Below are positions 51,061-62,400 of a DNA stretch of 64,000 nucleotides, in pieces. Origin of the DNA: Gordionus sp. m RMFG-2023 (lineage: Eukaryota > Nematomorpha > Gordioida > Chordodea > Parachordodidae); assembly GCF_954871325.1 (NCBI RefSeq), contig NC_088778.1, positions 14,907,666-14,971,665 on the forward strand, given 5' to 3'. Each line of letters opens with the position of its first letter. The stretch's first letter is position 1. The notes below the pieces were generated by a model. It worked only from the letters and a program-made list of their open reading frames with translations, was not told where the DNA came from and searched no databases. The position numbers and the translations under genes are program-made.

Positions 51061-52955
51061 AGAAAAAAAGTTTTATTTAAAACATTGAGCCAAACAGATA
51101 ATTAGACCTAGGATTTATATTATTCTTTGACAAAGAATGCTTTAATTAGTGAGGGATTTAGTATGGACTTGATAAGCATTTTTTGATAATAAATTTGTAT
51201 TAAGTTCTCTTATTGTTTAATCAAAAAGACAAGGTCAAAGCTTATCACAACAAGACATGAAACAATATTCAGCATCATAGGAGATTGTCGAATTGAATTT
51301 CTATCCATCTTAGTACTTAATTCGTGTAATCTCTGATGATGAAATTGCCACTATTGTGACTAAGGAATTATGAAAAAAATAGATTATTGATTTCCTTAAA
51401 TGATTCTTGCTAAGTTCTTGCTTTTTGTTTTTCTAATTATGTGATCAAAGACAAAATTGTATAAAAATGGATATAGAAATATAAAAAATATAAATAGAGC
51501 TAAAATTGAATGAATAGAACATGCCTCATATATTATTAAAAATAACTTAGCTATTTTTAACACAAATTACAGTATATTTCCATTTCAGTTCAGTTGCTAT
51601 ATTTTATTAATCTGATGAATGTCATAAATTTTATTAATGTGGCGATAATAGTGATTGGACATTACTATCATCGCTGAAGATGAGAAAATTTAATGGAATA
51701 AAAAATTTACTTTGTGAGTTGTACTTCAAGGAGTAGATACAACCCTAAAAAATCGAAAGATGGAAAATATCTCTTTTTTACATTTTCTATGCCTTCATAT
51801 TTTTTTAAATGTGTATTCTTCAAGACTAAAAGAGGTTTAGAAAGATTTAAAATAAAAGTTTTAAAAGCAAGCATTGATGGATATTAAAATTAATTAAACA
51901 AGCTGAAGCGATCATTTATGACTCCCCTTTTTACAGTAGAAAGCAAGGCCCTATAAAAAATATATAAGAAAAGTAAGATATCTGTCTCATGAAGCGTTGA
52001 TAATGAAAATTATTATGTTATGCTGGAAAATAAAAATATTGCTTTAATCATAAAAAATTTTTTATTAAGAAACACCCACCCCCCCCCCCACCCCCAAACA
52101 GAAAAGTTTGAATAAATAATTAGCCCTAATGATACGAAGTTAAATATTAATGATTATTATACTTGCTTATAACCAGATCTATAGACCGACTACCAATAAT
52201 AAAAAGACGCTTAACCATTCAAACAATGTTAAACAGGACCTTTTACCACAGGAGAAGGGGTTATAACTCAAGATTGGCATTGAATTTAAAATGGGTAGTT
52301 TGTATTTGGTCCGTTGTTCTAATTTTGATGTGGTATAGGAAATGAGTGAAGTGGGGGAAGAAGGTGGTAGTATTATAATATATGATGCAAAATCTTTTGA
52401 TTATTAGGTATTTAAAATATCTTCTAAGTGTAAAAGAGTTAGTAAAATATTGTGCAATCTGCTGCAAATATCAAGCTTAGATATTTGCTAAAGAAAGACA
52501 TTACAATGCGATGGAAATCAGTGTATATCATGATACAAAACTTCTTATAATCATATGATGAAATTCAAGTTTGTCTGTGAACCAACCATATTTAAACAAA
52601 TTGGTATCAATAAATATAATCCCTATAAGTAAATAAAAAATTTCTTATAAATATTAAAAGTCTGATCTTCGGAAAGTTTAACAAGTGCAAAAAACCTATA
52701 AAACATTTTAAAATTTTGATTCATCTTTCTCTACACTGCTAAGGAGTTTAGGCTTGTAATAAGAAATTTCCATTTTACTAAAATCAATTTAGAGAAAAAA
52801 GTGTATTATTTTAAATTTTGTCGGTGTATAATTTTTAGGTAAGGGTTTGAACTATCATCTTGTAAATTCAGATACAATTATTTTCGGACCTTTGACGATT
52901 TTGACAGAAATGATCCAACCACCCCCTGGTCTTCCTTGTCTACCCTGTGAATATT
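51061..52955. other. Interior of FB2 without recognisable gene
   Basis: Short open frames near 52.2-52.4 kb on both strands show no recognisable motif. No MULE transposase block was found. Confidence 0.5.
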
Positions 52956-52959
52956 AGAC

Positions 52960-53650
52960 AGCTCTAGTGATCTTTTAACTAAATTTAATTTTGGTAAGGC
53001 TATAGTTTGATGGGTATTGTTTTTTTTTGTTATTATTTGCATTTAAAATCATTAATTGAGTGCGTTTTATTAAATTTAAAAATCTGATTTTGTCAGAAAT
53101 GCACCTGAATAAGTGTAGAATGCCCATCCTTAATGTTGCGCAATCGGTTAATTTTAGGCAATTCCAAAACGGTTAGCCAAGTTTTTAGGTTAAAAAATCG
53201 GCTAAGCATAATTAGGCATCGCATAAAAATAGGCGAAAACTATATTCAAAAATTAGGCATCGGCTAAGGAGCTCGGTTAATCGCCCGTCATATATCGTTA
53301 CATAATAAATATATTAAATAATTTTAATAAAGGCTAGGCTTAGTGATGCGTAACGCTGACGGGCGATTAGCCTAGCTCCTAGTCCCTACATTTTGTCTAA
53401 TTAGTTTTAGGCGATTTTTCGGTTAAGCCAAATTAGGTTTAGTTGATTTTTAGGCTACTAACATTACTTATAAATTTCAGATTAATGTAATTTAAAATTT
53501 CTTCAGAGGTTCAATATAAGATCTTCTGAAATTTATAGGGTAGGTATTCTATACATATTATAATGCATTTTCAGCGAAATCAAATTTAAAATTTAATAAA
53601 ACGCGCTCAATTTATGATTTTAAATGAAAAAATAAAACAAAATAAAATTA
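52960..53650. repeat. Nested pair of inverted repeats
   Basis: The outer arms share ATTGAGTGCGTTTTATTAAA (about 53050) and its diverged complement TTTAATAAAACGCGCTCAAT (about 53590). Between them an inner palindrome (about 53130-53470) has GGAGCTCGGTTAATCGCCCG and its complement CGGGCGATTAGCCTAGCTCC. This looks like one MITE inserted in the middle of another, both non-coding. Confidence 0.7.
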
Positions 53651-53759
53651 TTAAATACAAAAAAATATTGGCGCAATCGTATGAAATTCCCATGGTATAT
53701 TCTCTTCGGAATTGGTAAAATTAGATTTATTAGGGAAATTATAAAAGCGCACTATAAAT

Positions 53760-53995
53760 CAGAGACCTGGCCAGACCTTAAGCCCGGGCAGTATTTTAAT
53801 TTTTTTAAATATACCCGGGCCGAGCCTAAAATTTTATTTTTTTAAATACACGGGCCGGGTCAAAAAAAGCTTTTTTTGAAAAAACTAGGGCCGGGCCATA
53901 TATTTTAAAACCAAATATTTTAAATCACCATTATTATCTAGGCAAATTAAAAATATATAATATATTTTTAAAAAATCGGGGCCGGGCTAAGCAGA
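53760..53995. repeat. GGGCC-type MITE-like repeat
   Basis: Begins CAGAGACCTGGCC and contains repeated AAGCCCGGGC, CCCGGGCCGAGCC and GGGCCGGGC words separated by A/T runs. The opening CAGAGACCT is shared with the copy at 56534 and, as TAGAGACCT, with that at 60549. The right end is not sharply defined. Confidence 0.55.
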
Positions 53996-54359
53996 TTAAA
54001 ATAATGCACAAAGCAACTAAATATTGACAAAATTTTCTAAAACAATTGGTGTAAGGCTGGCTTTGTTGCTAATAGTTTTTTTTTAAATGGCTACTCTACT
54101 AGTTAAAGCAAAGCACTAATAAAAACTGATAAAGAAGGAAACATTTTCATAATTTTAGCATTACTACTTCTAATTGTTTAGCGTATTTTAAAAAAAATAA
54201 CAACAGGAAACTCAAAAATATTATCATAATTATTCATAAGCAATACAAATCAGGAACGTGAATAATTTCTTTTAAGATTATTTTTTCCCTTTTTTTATTC
54301 AAGGGTTCCGAGAATTTATATGAAGGCATATGGCTTGTTTTTTTTGAGAAAATTTATTT

Positions 54360-55985
54360 CTAAAATAATACTTAATTCATTTTCTGTAAAATCATTCTCT
54401 AAAATTCTAAAATTATTCTCTATAAAATCCTTCTCTATGAAATAATTCTCTCTAAAACAATTGTCTGTAAAATATTCTCTAAAAAATAATTCTCTGTAAA
54501 ACAATTCTCTGTAAAATATTCTCTATAAAATCATTCTCTATAAACGAGATTCTCTATAAACGACATTCAAATATAATTGTTTTCTCTATATAAAAGTTTC
54601 TCAATAAAATATTCTTAAAAATCATTCTCTATAAAATCATTCTCTATAAACGACATTCTATATAATTGTTTTCTCTTTAAAAGTTTCTCTATATAATAAA
54701 TTATAAAATCATTCTCTATAAACGAGATTCTCTATAAAATCATTCTCTATAAATGAGATTCTCTATAATTGTTTTATTCTTTATAAAATCCTTCTCTATA
54801 AAATAATTCTCTCTAAAACAATTCTCTGTAAAATATTCTCTATAAAATAATTCTCTGTAAAACAATTCTCTGTAAAATATTCTCTATAAAATCATTCTCT
54901 ATAAACGAGATTCTCTATAAACGACATTTAAATATAATTGTTTTCTATATAAAAGTTTCTCTATAAAATAAATTCTCTATAAAATCATTCTCTATAAAAT
55001 CATTCTCTATAAAATCATTCTCTATAAAATCATTCTCTATAAAATCATTCTCTATAAAATCATTCTCTATAAAATCATTCTCTATAAAATCATTCTCTAT
55101 AAAATCATTCTCTATAAAATCATTCTCTATAAAATCATTCTCTATAAAATCATTCTCTATAAAATCATTCTCTATAAAATCATTCTCTATAAAATCATTC
55201 TCTATAAAATCATTCTCTATAAAATCATTCTCTATAAAATCATTCTCTATAAAATCATTCTCTATAAAATCATTCTCTATAAAATCATTCTCTATAAAAT
55301 CATTCTCTATAAAATCATTCTCTATAAAATCATTCTCTATAAAATCATTCTCTATAAAATCATTCTCTATAAAATCATTCTCTATAAAATCATTCTCTAT
55401 AAAATCATTCTCTATAAAATCATTCTCTATAAAATCATTCTCTATAAACGACATTCTATATAATTGTTTTCTCTTTAAAAGTTTCTCTATAAAATAAATT
55501 CTCTATAAAATCATTCTCTATAAACGAGATTCTCTATAAAATCATTCTCTATAAATGAGATTCTCTATAATTGTTTTCTCTTTAAAAGTTTCTCTATAAA
55601 ATAAATTCTCTATAAAATCATTCTTTATAAACGAGATTCTCTACGAAATCATTCTCTATAAATGAGATTCTCTATAAACGACATTCTCTATAATTGTTTT
55701 CTCTTTAAAAGTTTCTCTATAAAATAAATTCTCTATAAAATCATTCTCTATAAAATCATTCTCTATAAACGAGATTCTCTACAAAATCATTCTCTATAAA
55801 TGAGATTCTCTATAAATGACATTCTCTATAATTGTTTTCTCTTTAAAAGTTTCTCTATAAAATAAATTCTCTATAAAATCATTCTCTATAAACGATGTTC
55901 TTTATAAACGACATTCTCTACAATTGTTTTCTCTATAAAAGTTTCTCTATATTTGCATTCTCTATAAAAGATTCTCTGTAAAGAC
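54360..55985 (-). repeat. FB2 right minisatellite arm with a perfect 15-bp array
   Basis: Inverse-orientation array of TTCTCTATAAAATCA units with interspersed variants (ATAAACGAGATTCTC, ATAATTGTTTTCTCT). From about 54977 to 55446 the 15-bp unit is repeated about 31 times with no visible difference. Around it, higher-order blocks of roughly 130 bp recur. The 15-bp period leaves the minus strand open as a repeated FIEND pentapeptide, a chance effect and not a gene. Confidence 0.92.
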
Positions 55986-56533
55986 GGGATACCCTTATTA
56001 TCCCATGTGTTGCGTGTCATAGCCCTTCTCTATTACAAATTTAAAAAGATTTATTTATATAAAAATGTTAATTCTTAAGTAAATAAATGAAAATAAATTA
56101 TTAAATATGTTAAATTTACCAGGTTCAGGCGCGTAAGCAGGAATTTGGTCTGGGGGAAGGGGGGGGGGGGATAATAAATTTTTTTGAGAAATATTATTGT
56201 TTTTTAAAATATCAAGCATAAATATATTAGAACTAATAACTATTCCTAATACACAATTTTAAATTAATGTGAATTATAAAAAAATTATATGTAAAGAATC
56301 ACTTAAATGACCCAAAATAGAAATTTGAATTTTTTGAGCCTTTACACAAAAAGTTTCTTAGGAATAATTGTATTTTGTATGTTATATATTTACAATGTAA
56401 TATCCAATCTTCGTTGAAATTGATCTAATTTTTCAATTATCTCATCCTTGCTTGTCGTCAAATGCCTATGTATATTCAAAAAATCCAAACCTTTCAATCT
56501 ACTTTCACATGTTGTACTTCTTGGTATGTTTTT

Positions 56534-56827
56534 CAGAGACCTGCAGGCCCGGCTCCTGGGCCGGACAATATTTTAATTTTTTTAATTATACCAAGGCCGG
56601 GCCCAAAATTTTTTTTAAAAAAACACCCAAGCCGGGCTGTATTTTTTAAAACAGCCTGTATTTGAAATCGTTATTCTTAGCTATAGAAATCAAAAATAAA
56701 TATAATTTATTTTTAAAAAATCCAGGCCGGGCCTGAAAATTTTATTTTAAAAAAAGCCGAGCGGCCTAAAAAATTTTTTAAAAATAACGTAAAAAATCTT
56801 TAAAAAAAATCCGGGCCGTGACCTGCA
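56534..56827. repeat. GGGCC-type MITE-like repeat nested in hAT 2
   Basis: Starts CAGAGACCTGCAGGCCCGG and ends near CCGGGCCGTGACCTGC, with internal GGCCGGGC words and A/T runs. A clear target duplication was not found. Confidence 0.55.
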
Positions 56828-57929
56828 AATGGTACTTCTGAAGGCCTCTGTTATTCTTCTTAAAAAAGAGAGTGTTCTCTCATTAGTTTACTAATGGAAA
56901 GAGTTTATAAACCCTTTTAATACATTGGGAATTTAATCTAAAATGTGTTTGAAATAATGCAGAGCATTCATAGCATTTTTGGGACTATATCAACTATAGT
57001 TAATCTTATAAACATAGTTATTCAGCTAGTAAGGCATCATAAGATACTTTAACATTTTCATAATAAAAATCTAACAAATATTTTTTTTTCTATCACCATC
57101 TGAAAAAGATTGGGAAGGCTTTTGTGGAAGAAATATTTGCAGATGTAAGTGCTGCATGATATATTAAAAATTCATTTATTTGGGTTATAAATGTATCTGC
57201 ATCTAAGATAAACTCTTCTACTGATCCTATATTAATGTTTTAACGATGAGCTTGCCTTGCTGTCGAGGGAGACAAATATTAAACACGTATAGCTCTGCTT
57301 TTGACTCAACAATAAAATATAAAATATGAAATTCTTCATCAACATTAGCCCTAATTTCCTTGAGTTCTGATAAAATGCTCTCCGCTATTCTCATCTTCTT
57401 AATCAAATCATTGTCATGTTTTTGAAAAGTAATACTTAAAATAGTTGTATAATTAAATAATACATTCTAATGAGAAATAAAATTTGGAATAAGCATTGAA
57501 TCCAATAATTTTCATGCTTCTGAGAAAATATTTCTTTCAGGCCATTGTAATATTTCAGTAATAGCAAATAATTGGCTCTTCTAACTTCTTAATAGCTGTT
57601 AGTGCTTGATGAAAGAGGCTCTATCTCGTTGGACAAGGTTGCAATTTCTTTTTCCCTGTTGGACCAGAAGTTTCAGAAATAATTATTATTTGACTAGAAA
57701 TTTGAAAATGGTAGATAAATATTACGCCACTAAAAATTTGAAAATAATAAGTAAATATTACGCCGGAAAACTTGAAATCGAAATTAATTGATAAAACAAC
57801 TTATGAATGTGATAATAAATGTAATATAATATATATTTAATATGAGATACGAATAAATATTAACAAATATAAATTAATATAAACAATAATATTTTTGAAA
57901 AATATATCCGGCATCTAAATTTTTTGGCT

Positions 57930-57931
<2 letters not shown>

Positions 57932-57963
<32 letters not shown>
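57932..57963 (+). repeat. Poly-G tract of 32 bases
   Basis: An uninterrupted run of 32 G close to the right end of hAT 2, followed by CCCCC and CCCCCCCC runs, capable of quadruplex or hairpin formation. Length may be affected by assembly or sequencing. Confidence 0.9.
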
Positions 57964-57965
<2 letters not shown>

Positions 57966-58007
57966 TGTCCCCCTGCCCCCCCCGCTGCGTACGCCAATAA
58001 CCAGGTT

Positions 58008-59286
58008 CATCTATATTATATATATATATATTGTTATTCGTGGCCAAAGACAAACTAGTGCTTCTAATGTTTCCATAAATTTAGTTTTTTTATTCAAAAT
58101 AATCCCTGTTTAGAGGCTAATAAGTACCCTGCCAATACCTACCCTAGATCTTCACAATTATAAAAGTTTGATTTGAAGATAGATATTAAACCACCATAAA
58201 TATTATCAATATTTTTATACATGATAAAATAGTTTATTTTATCATTTAGAATTGATATTTAGTCTGAGTAGATTTATAAAAATTTTATAAAAGTGTAAAA
58301 AATTAAAAAGTTACTTTTGATGTGTTAAAATTTAAATTTGCATTTAAAATTTCTCATGAGCAATTTTGTGTGAAACATTTTTGGACCTACTTAAGCTCCA
58401 TGTTATATATTTGGCTTAAATTTCAAATCTCAAAGTTTATTAGTTTTTAAATTATTTGAAAAGAAATTACCTGCCATATATTTCTTTAAGAGAGCTCTGG
58501 GACTGTTCCCAGAGGCCAAAATACATGTTCCGGTTCCGTTTCATCCTGGTATTAATTGAAGTTGATATTTTGTAGTATAATGTTTAATCTATTTTATTTT
58601 ATATATGAAAAAAAATTAAAAATTTACTAAAAGGTAGAGAGTAAAATATTTATAAATTAGGGTCGTAGCACAGGCAAACACAAAATTTTTATTTTTATTT
58701 CGGGTTGGGTTTTTCGGTAAACAAATACATTATTTGCTCAAGATGGGGCCGGGCCTCAAATTTAAAAAAAAATTGAAATTGACCGAGCTTGAAAAATTTG
58801 GCCCGATGCAGATCACTAATACTGGTTAATTACATAAGCAATAAATGGTTTATCTTCCAGCTCTATGCATTGGAAATAATCTAATGAATAGCGTGATAAC
58901 AAAATTGCAATATTTGCCAACGAAAAATAATAATGCTAAATTAAATTAGGAATAAGAATTGATATATCAATCACTATAATTACATTATAGTTTATTGAAT
59001 ATACTTATCTAAAAACATAAAATTTCCAATTTTGTTGATAATTTATGAAGAAAAATCTAAATAACATAAAATTATAAATAATAAAACATTACAATAAATA
59101 ATTCTATCCTAGAGTTTCTTAAATCTCCTTGTTTATATATTCAATGTTACAATATGATTTGAAAGTATATTTTAACAGTGGTATATAAAAAATTAATTTT
59201 AATGAATTAAATCATATCATATGAAAGGAAAAATGTATAATATTATATTTTTATATTTAGTTCCGTTAAGTTTAAAATAATTGAGT
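58008..59286. other. AT-rich stretch, no gene
   Basis: No gene seen. A GGGCC-type patch lies at about 58665-58815 (GATGGGGCCGGGCC, TTGGCCCGATGCAGATCACT). Confidence 0.55.
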
Positions 59287-59292
59287 TTTATT
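59287..59292 (-). promoter_or_regulatory. Candidate polyadenylation signal of the GPCR gene
   Basis: AATAAA on the minus strand, about 140 bases after the stop of the receptor. Only modest support in DNA this AT-rich. Confidence 0.3.
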
Positions 59293-59429
59293 TTTAAAAA
59301 GGTAAGCTTAAATAATTAATGAATCCCCCTAAATTAAATATTTGAATATAAAAAGAGTATATATAATAAAAAACATAGTAAAACCATTATATTGAAGTAA
59401 ATAGTAAAGGAGAGTTGAACCAGAAATCA

Positions 59430-62400
59430 TTAAGATCTATAGCGATAAATTGCTATTATCTTTGGGATAGTAATGAAACAAATTTGAACGAAAAGAAAAA
59501 TAGCATATACAATCAATAAATATATTAACGCGGGGAATACATGCATCCAAAAATAAAATACAACTAAGAAAACGTAAATTAAAATCGAAAAAATAGTGTT
59601 GATTTGTGCATTTTTAATTTCAATAATATTTTGAGAAAATGTTGCATAGATTTGAAATGTATTCATAAGTAGAAAGGCAAAGATAATTCCTTGAAAAAAA
59701 AGTTCTAATATCAATAAACTAGGATTGAATGGATATGGGGGGCAAAATTCATTCACATGTGGAGTTTTTGATTCTTGAGGAATTGAAAATTTTCGATCGT
59801 TATCCTGAAACATCTCGATACGGCTTGGTTTATGATCATCATATATAACGTACACGATTGAGAGAATTATCTGTATACAAGTAAATACATTATAAAGGTA
59901 GAAGGAATGCATATAGTATAGTATAGGTATTTATATTTTGCTGTTTACCATTTTAGATTTTTGGATAGAGTATACTGGGAATAAAATAATATTTGGGCGA
60001 TTTATAATTGTTAATTGCTGACATATCGAAATTCTTACTTAAAAAAATGTTAAAATTGAATAGATATTTTGTTACTAATTGTAGTTATATAAATTGTACC
60101 ATATTTTTTTTTACTAATAAATAATATTTAAATTGCCAAAAAGTCAATTTTTTTATTTAGGTATGATCAGGTAAAATTTGGATATAATAAACAGCATAAT
60201 TATATATAGTATAATTTTATTGATTAACTATGATTAATATTTTTTCTAGTCCGATACATGTATAATTTTAATCTCAAGGCTTCAAATTAACAAGTGAGCA
60301 TCGTCTGAAATATAATATCAACAAAAAGATTATTTTCAAATAAGTAATACCATCCATTAAAAAAGTAGTGGTGCTACATTTTGTATCTCTCTGTAAAAAT
60401 AGTAATGTCGCTACGTTTACATCTTTTTTAAAAAAAGTAACTCTACTATTGAAATAAAACGTAACGCTACTATGAAAAAGTTCAATTTTATAATAATATT
60501 TTGTTTTATTTAGGTATATTTAAAACGAACATAAAAATCGGTTCAGATTAGAGACCTCTATGGGCCGGGTATGGGCCTAATATCATATTTTCTAGAGGTC
60601 TGGACCGGGCCTGAGTTTAAAAAAAATTTTCAATGGGCTTGGGCCTAAAATTATTAAATTTAAATTTAGATTATTTAAAACAGTTGCTAATTTAAAGAAA
60701 TATTGCTTTTTTTTCTTCTAATAATAATAAATTTCAGTTTTGTAAACAAAATGATTTCCTAAATATATTTAAATATTGTTAATTTCATTAAATAAAAAAA
60801 AATTAAATTTTTGTATATGGGCTTGGGCCGGGCTTGGGAAATTTTTGTGAAACTTATTATGGGCTTGGGCCGGGCTTGGGAATTTTTTTTAACATTAAAT
60901 ATGGGCCGGGCTTGGCCAAAAAAATTTTTTACTGCGGGCCTGGGCCGAGCTTGGTCAAAAAATTAAGGCCCATGAAGGTCTCTGGTCTAGATCACGGTCT
61001 AATTCGATTTTATATTATGGTCCATAGTTTGGTCTATGAAAATATCTTGAACTCCATTACATAAAATATTCTGAGAAATTTATTTTCCTTCACTTCAGTT
61101 GTTTCAGAATTATGGCAAGATTGAAAAGTGGGATATGACGAAATTATAAAACAACCACAAATAATTTAAATAGTAATGCTATCATATTATTACTTAAAAA
61201 TAAAACTCAACTTTTTCCTAATTTGTTCCTTCTTCTAGTCTTTGATGACAGCGGAAAGCGTTGTAAATATTGTTGCCATAGGAGTAGCGAGAATTTTGAT
61301 ATGAAGGGGGGGGGGCTATTAGTTTGGTGTTCTTCTCATAAATTTTATTGAAGATCTTCATGATCACCTATTATAGCCCTTTGGCTATGCTACATTTTTA
61401 AATAATAGATATCTTTTTTTTATAAAAATGCTTTTTCTATAAATTTTGCATTATATTGATGTTTTAAAAAAATTATTTACTTTTTGCTTATTTTCTTTCT
61501 AATTATTTATATAGTGATAAATTGCATACATTAAGGGGGGGGGGGGGTATTAGCTTAAAATGATATTTACGAGAAAAGAAAGGAAAATCTCAAATAAAAA
61601 TAGCTGTATATAATAATCGGGTTCTGGTTAAAATAATAGTTAAAATTTCTTAAAAACTTATGAATATAATTTGATTCTGAGGAAAGTTCTCTTAAAATTA
61701 ACCAGAAATAGAATATTAATAGACTGGATTATTCATTTTATAAGGTAAATACATTCATTCCTATTTTGCATATATTTTACCTTATTCATAAGGCGAAAAA
61801 TCAGCCTTCAAAAAAAGTAGCTTGAGTAGACAATTAAATTTGGAGACTTCCATGAATCAATAGAGTGAAGATAGCCGAAGATAAAATCATAAATATTATT
61901 AGATATATAATAAAGGTATTGGAATTGTTTTCACTAAGTCTCCCCTAACCAAATCAAAGATATACTAGGAACTTAGGATGATAGAGTTACTAAAGCATCG
62001 TCTTACACACTGTAGATCTGCAAATAAATATTTAAAAATTATATCTTTTATTATTACATATATGTATACTTTTTAGTTTCTTAATAGTAAAAAAATTATT
62101 TTAAATGCATAGGAGAATTATTTATTTAAAAAATATCATTTAAACACTTCAATTAAAAAAATTTAAAAAAATATAATATTTAAAAAACGCAAAGAGACTT
62201 CTTTTTTGACCCATCTCAGAAGGAGGAAAAACATGATCCAACGCGAATTTTGAAAAAAACTTCGACTCTATCAACCCGAGCGTTAATTAATTCCATATTC
62301 CCAACGTCCGACCATAATATATAAAAACATTACCTTAAATTTTATTTATGAAATTATCATCAAACCATGATTTATTGACTGGTTAAATTAAAATTGTAAA

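Larger units (their letters stand above)
49286..55993. mobile_element. Foldback-like element FB2, 6708 bp
   Basis: Same family as FB1. The left end starts GGTTCCACGTCTTTATAGAG and the right end finishes GACGGGATACC. A perfect 9-bp duplication CTTATTATC flanks it (49277-49285 and 55994-56002), in the MULE range. The left minisatellite arm is about 49300-49745; the right is about 54360-55985 and much longer. No transposase is recognisable in the 4.6 kb centre, which instead holds other repeats: a third Foldback terminus, a CGCGAA array, GGGCC-type patches and a nested palindrome. It is therefore probably non-autonomous or a host for later insertions. Confidence 0.9.
56126..57999. mobile_element. 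hAT transposon 2, decayed, 1874 bp
   Basis: Flanked by the perfect 8-bp duplication ACCAGGTT (56118-56125 and 58000-58007). Ends CAGGCGCGTAAGCAG and GCTGCGTACGCCAATA are imperfect inverted repeats of a CAGGGGCGTACGCAG type, each next to a G or C run. Minus-strand traces between about 57660 and 57100 read CPTR-SLFHQALTAIKKLEEP and, further on, CLPRQQGK and SVEEFILDADTFITQINEFL. These resemble ZMYM1-like hAT transposases, with many stops. A GGGCC-type repeat is nested within. It lies about 120 bp right of FB2. Confidence 0.82.

Noticed and set aside
54945-55454. 169-codon minus-strand frame of repeated FIEND pentapeptides
   Set aside because: It is the translation of a perfect 15-bp satellite in the FB2 arm; any 15-bp unit without a stop gives an open frame. 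The same holds for frames at 36153-36362 and 54316-54504.
49286-55993. CRISPR array, considered for the regular short repeats
   Set aside because: The units are contiguous 13-15 bp tandem repeats without unique spacers, in an animal genome with spliced genes.
59871-59912. ATG at 59912 as start of a separate four-TM protein
   Set aside because: The frame downstream of the acceptor at 59871 continues TM4 of the class C receptor in phase 0; the 14 codons upstream belong to the intron.
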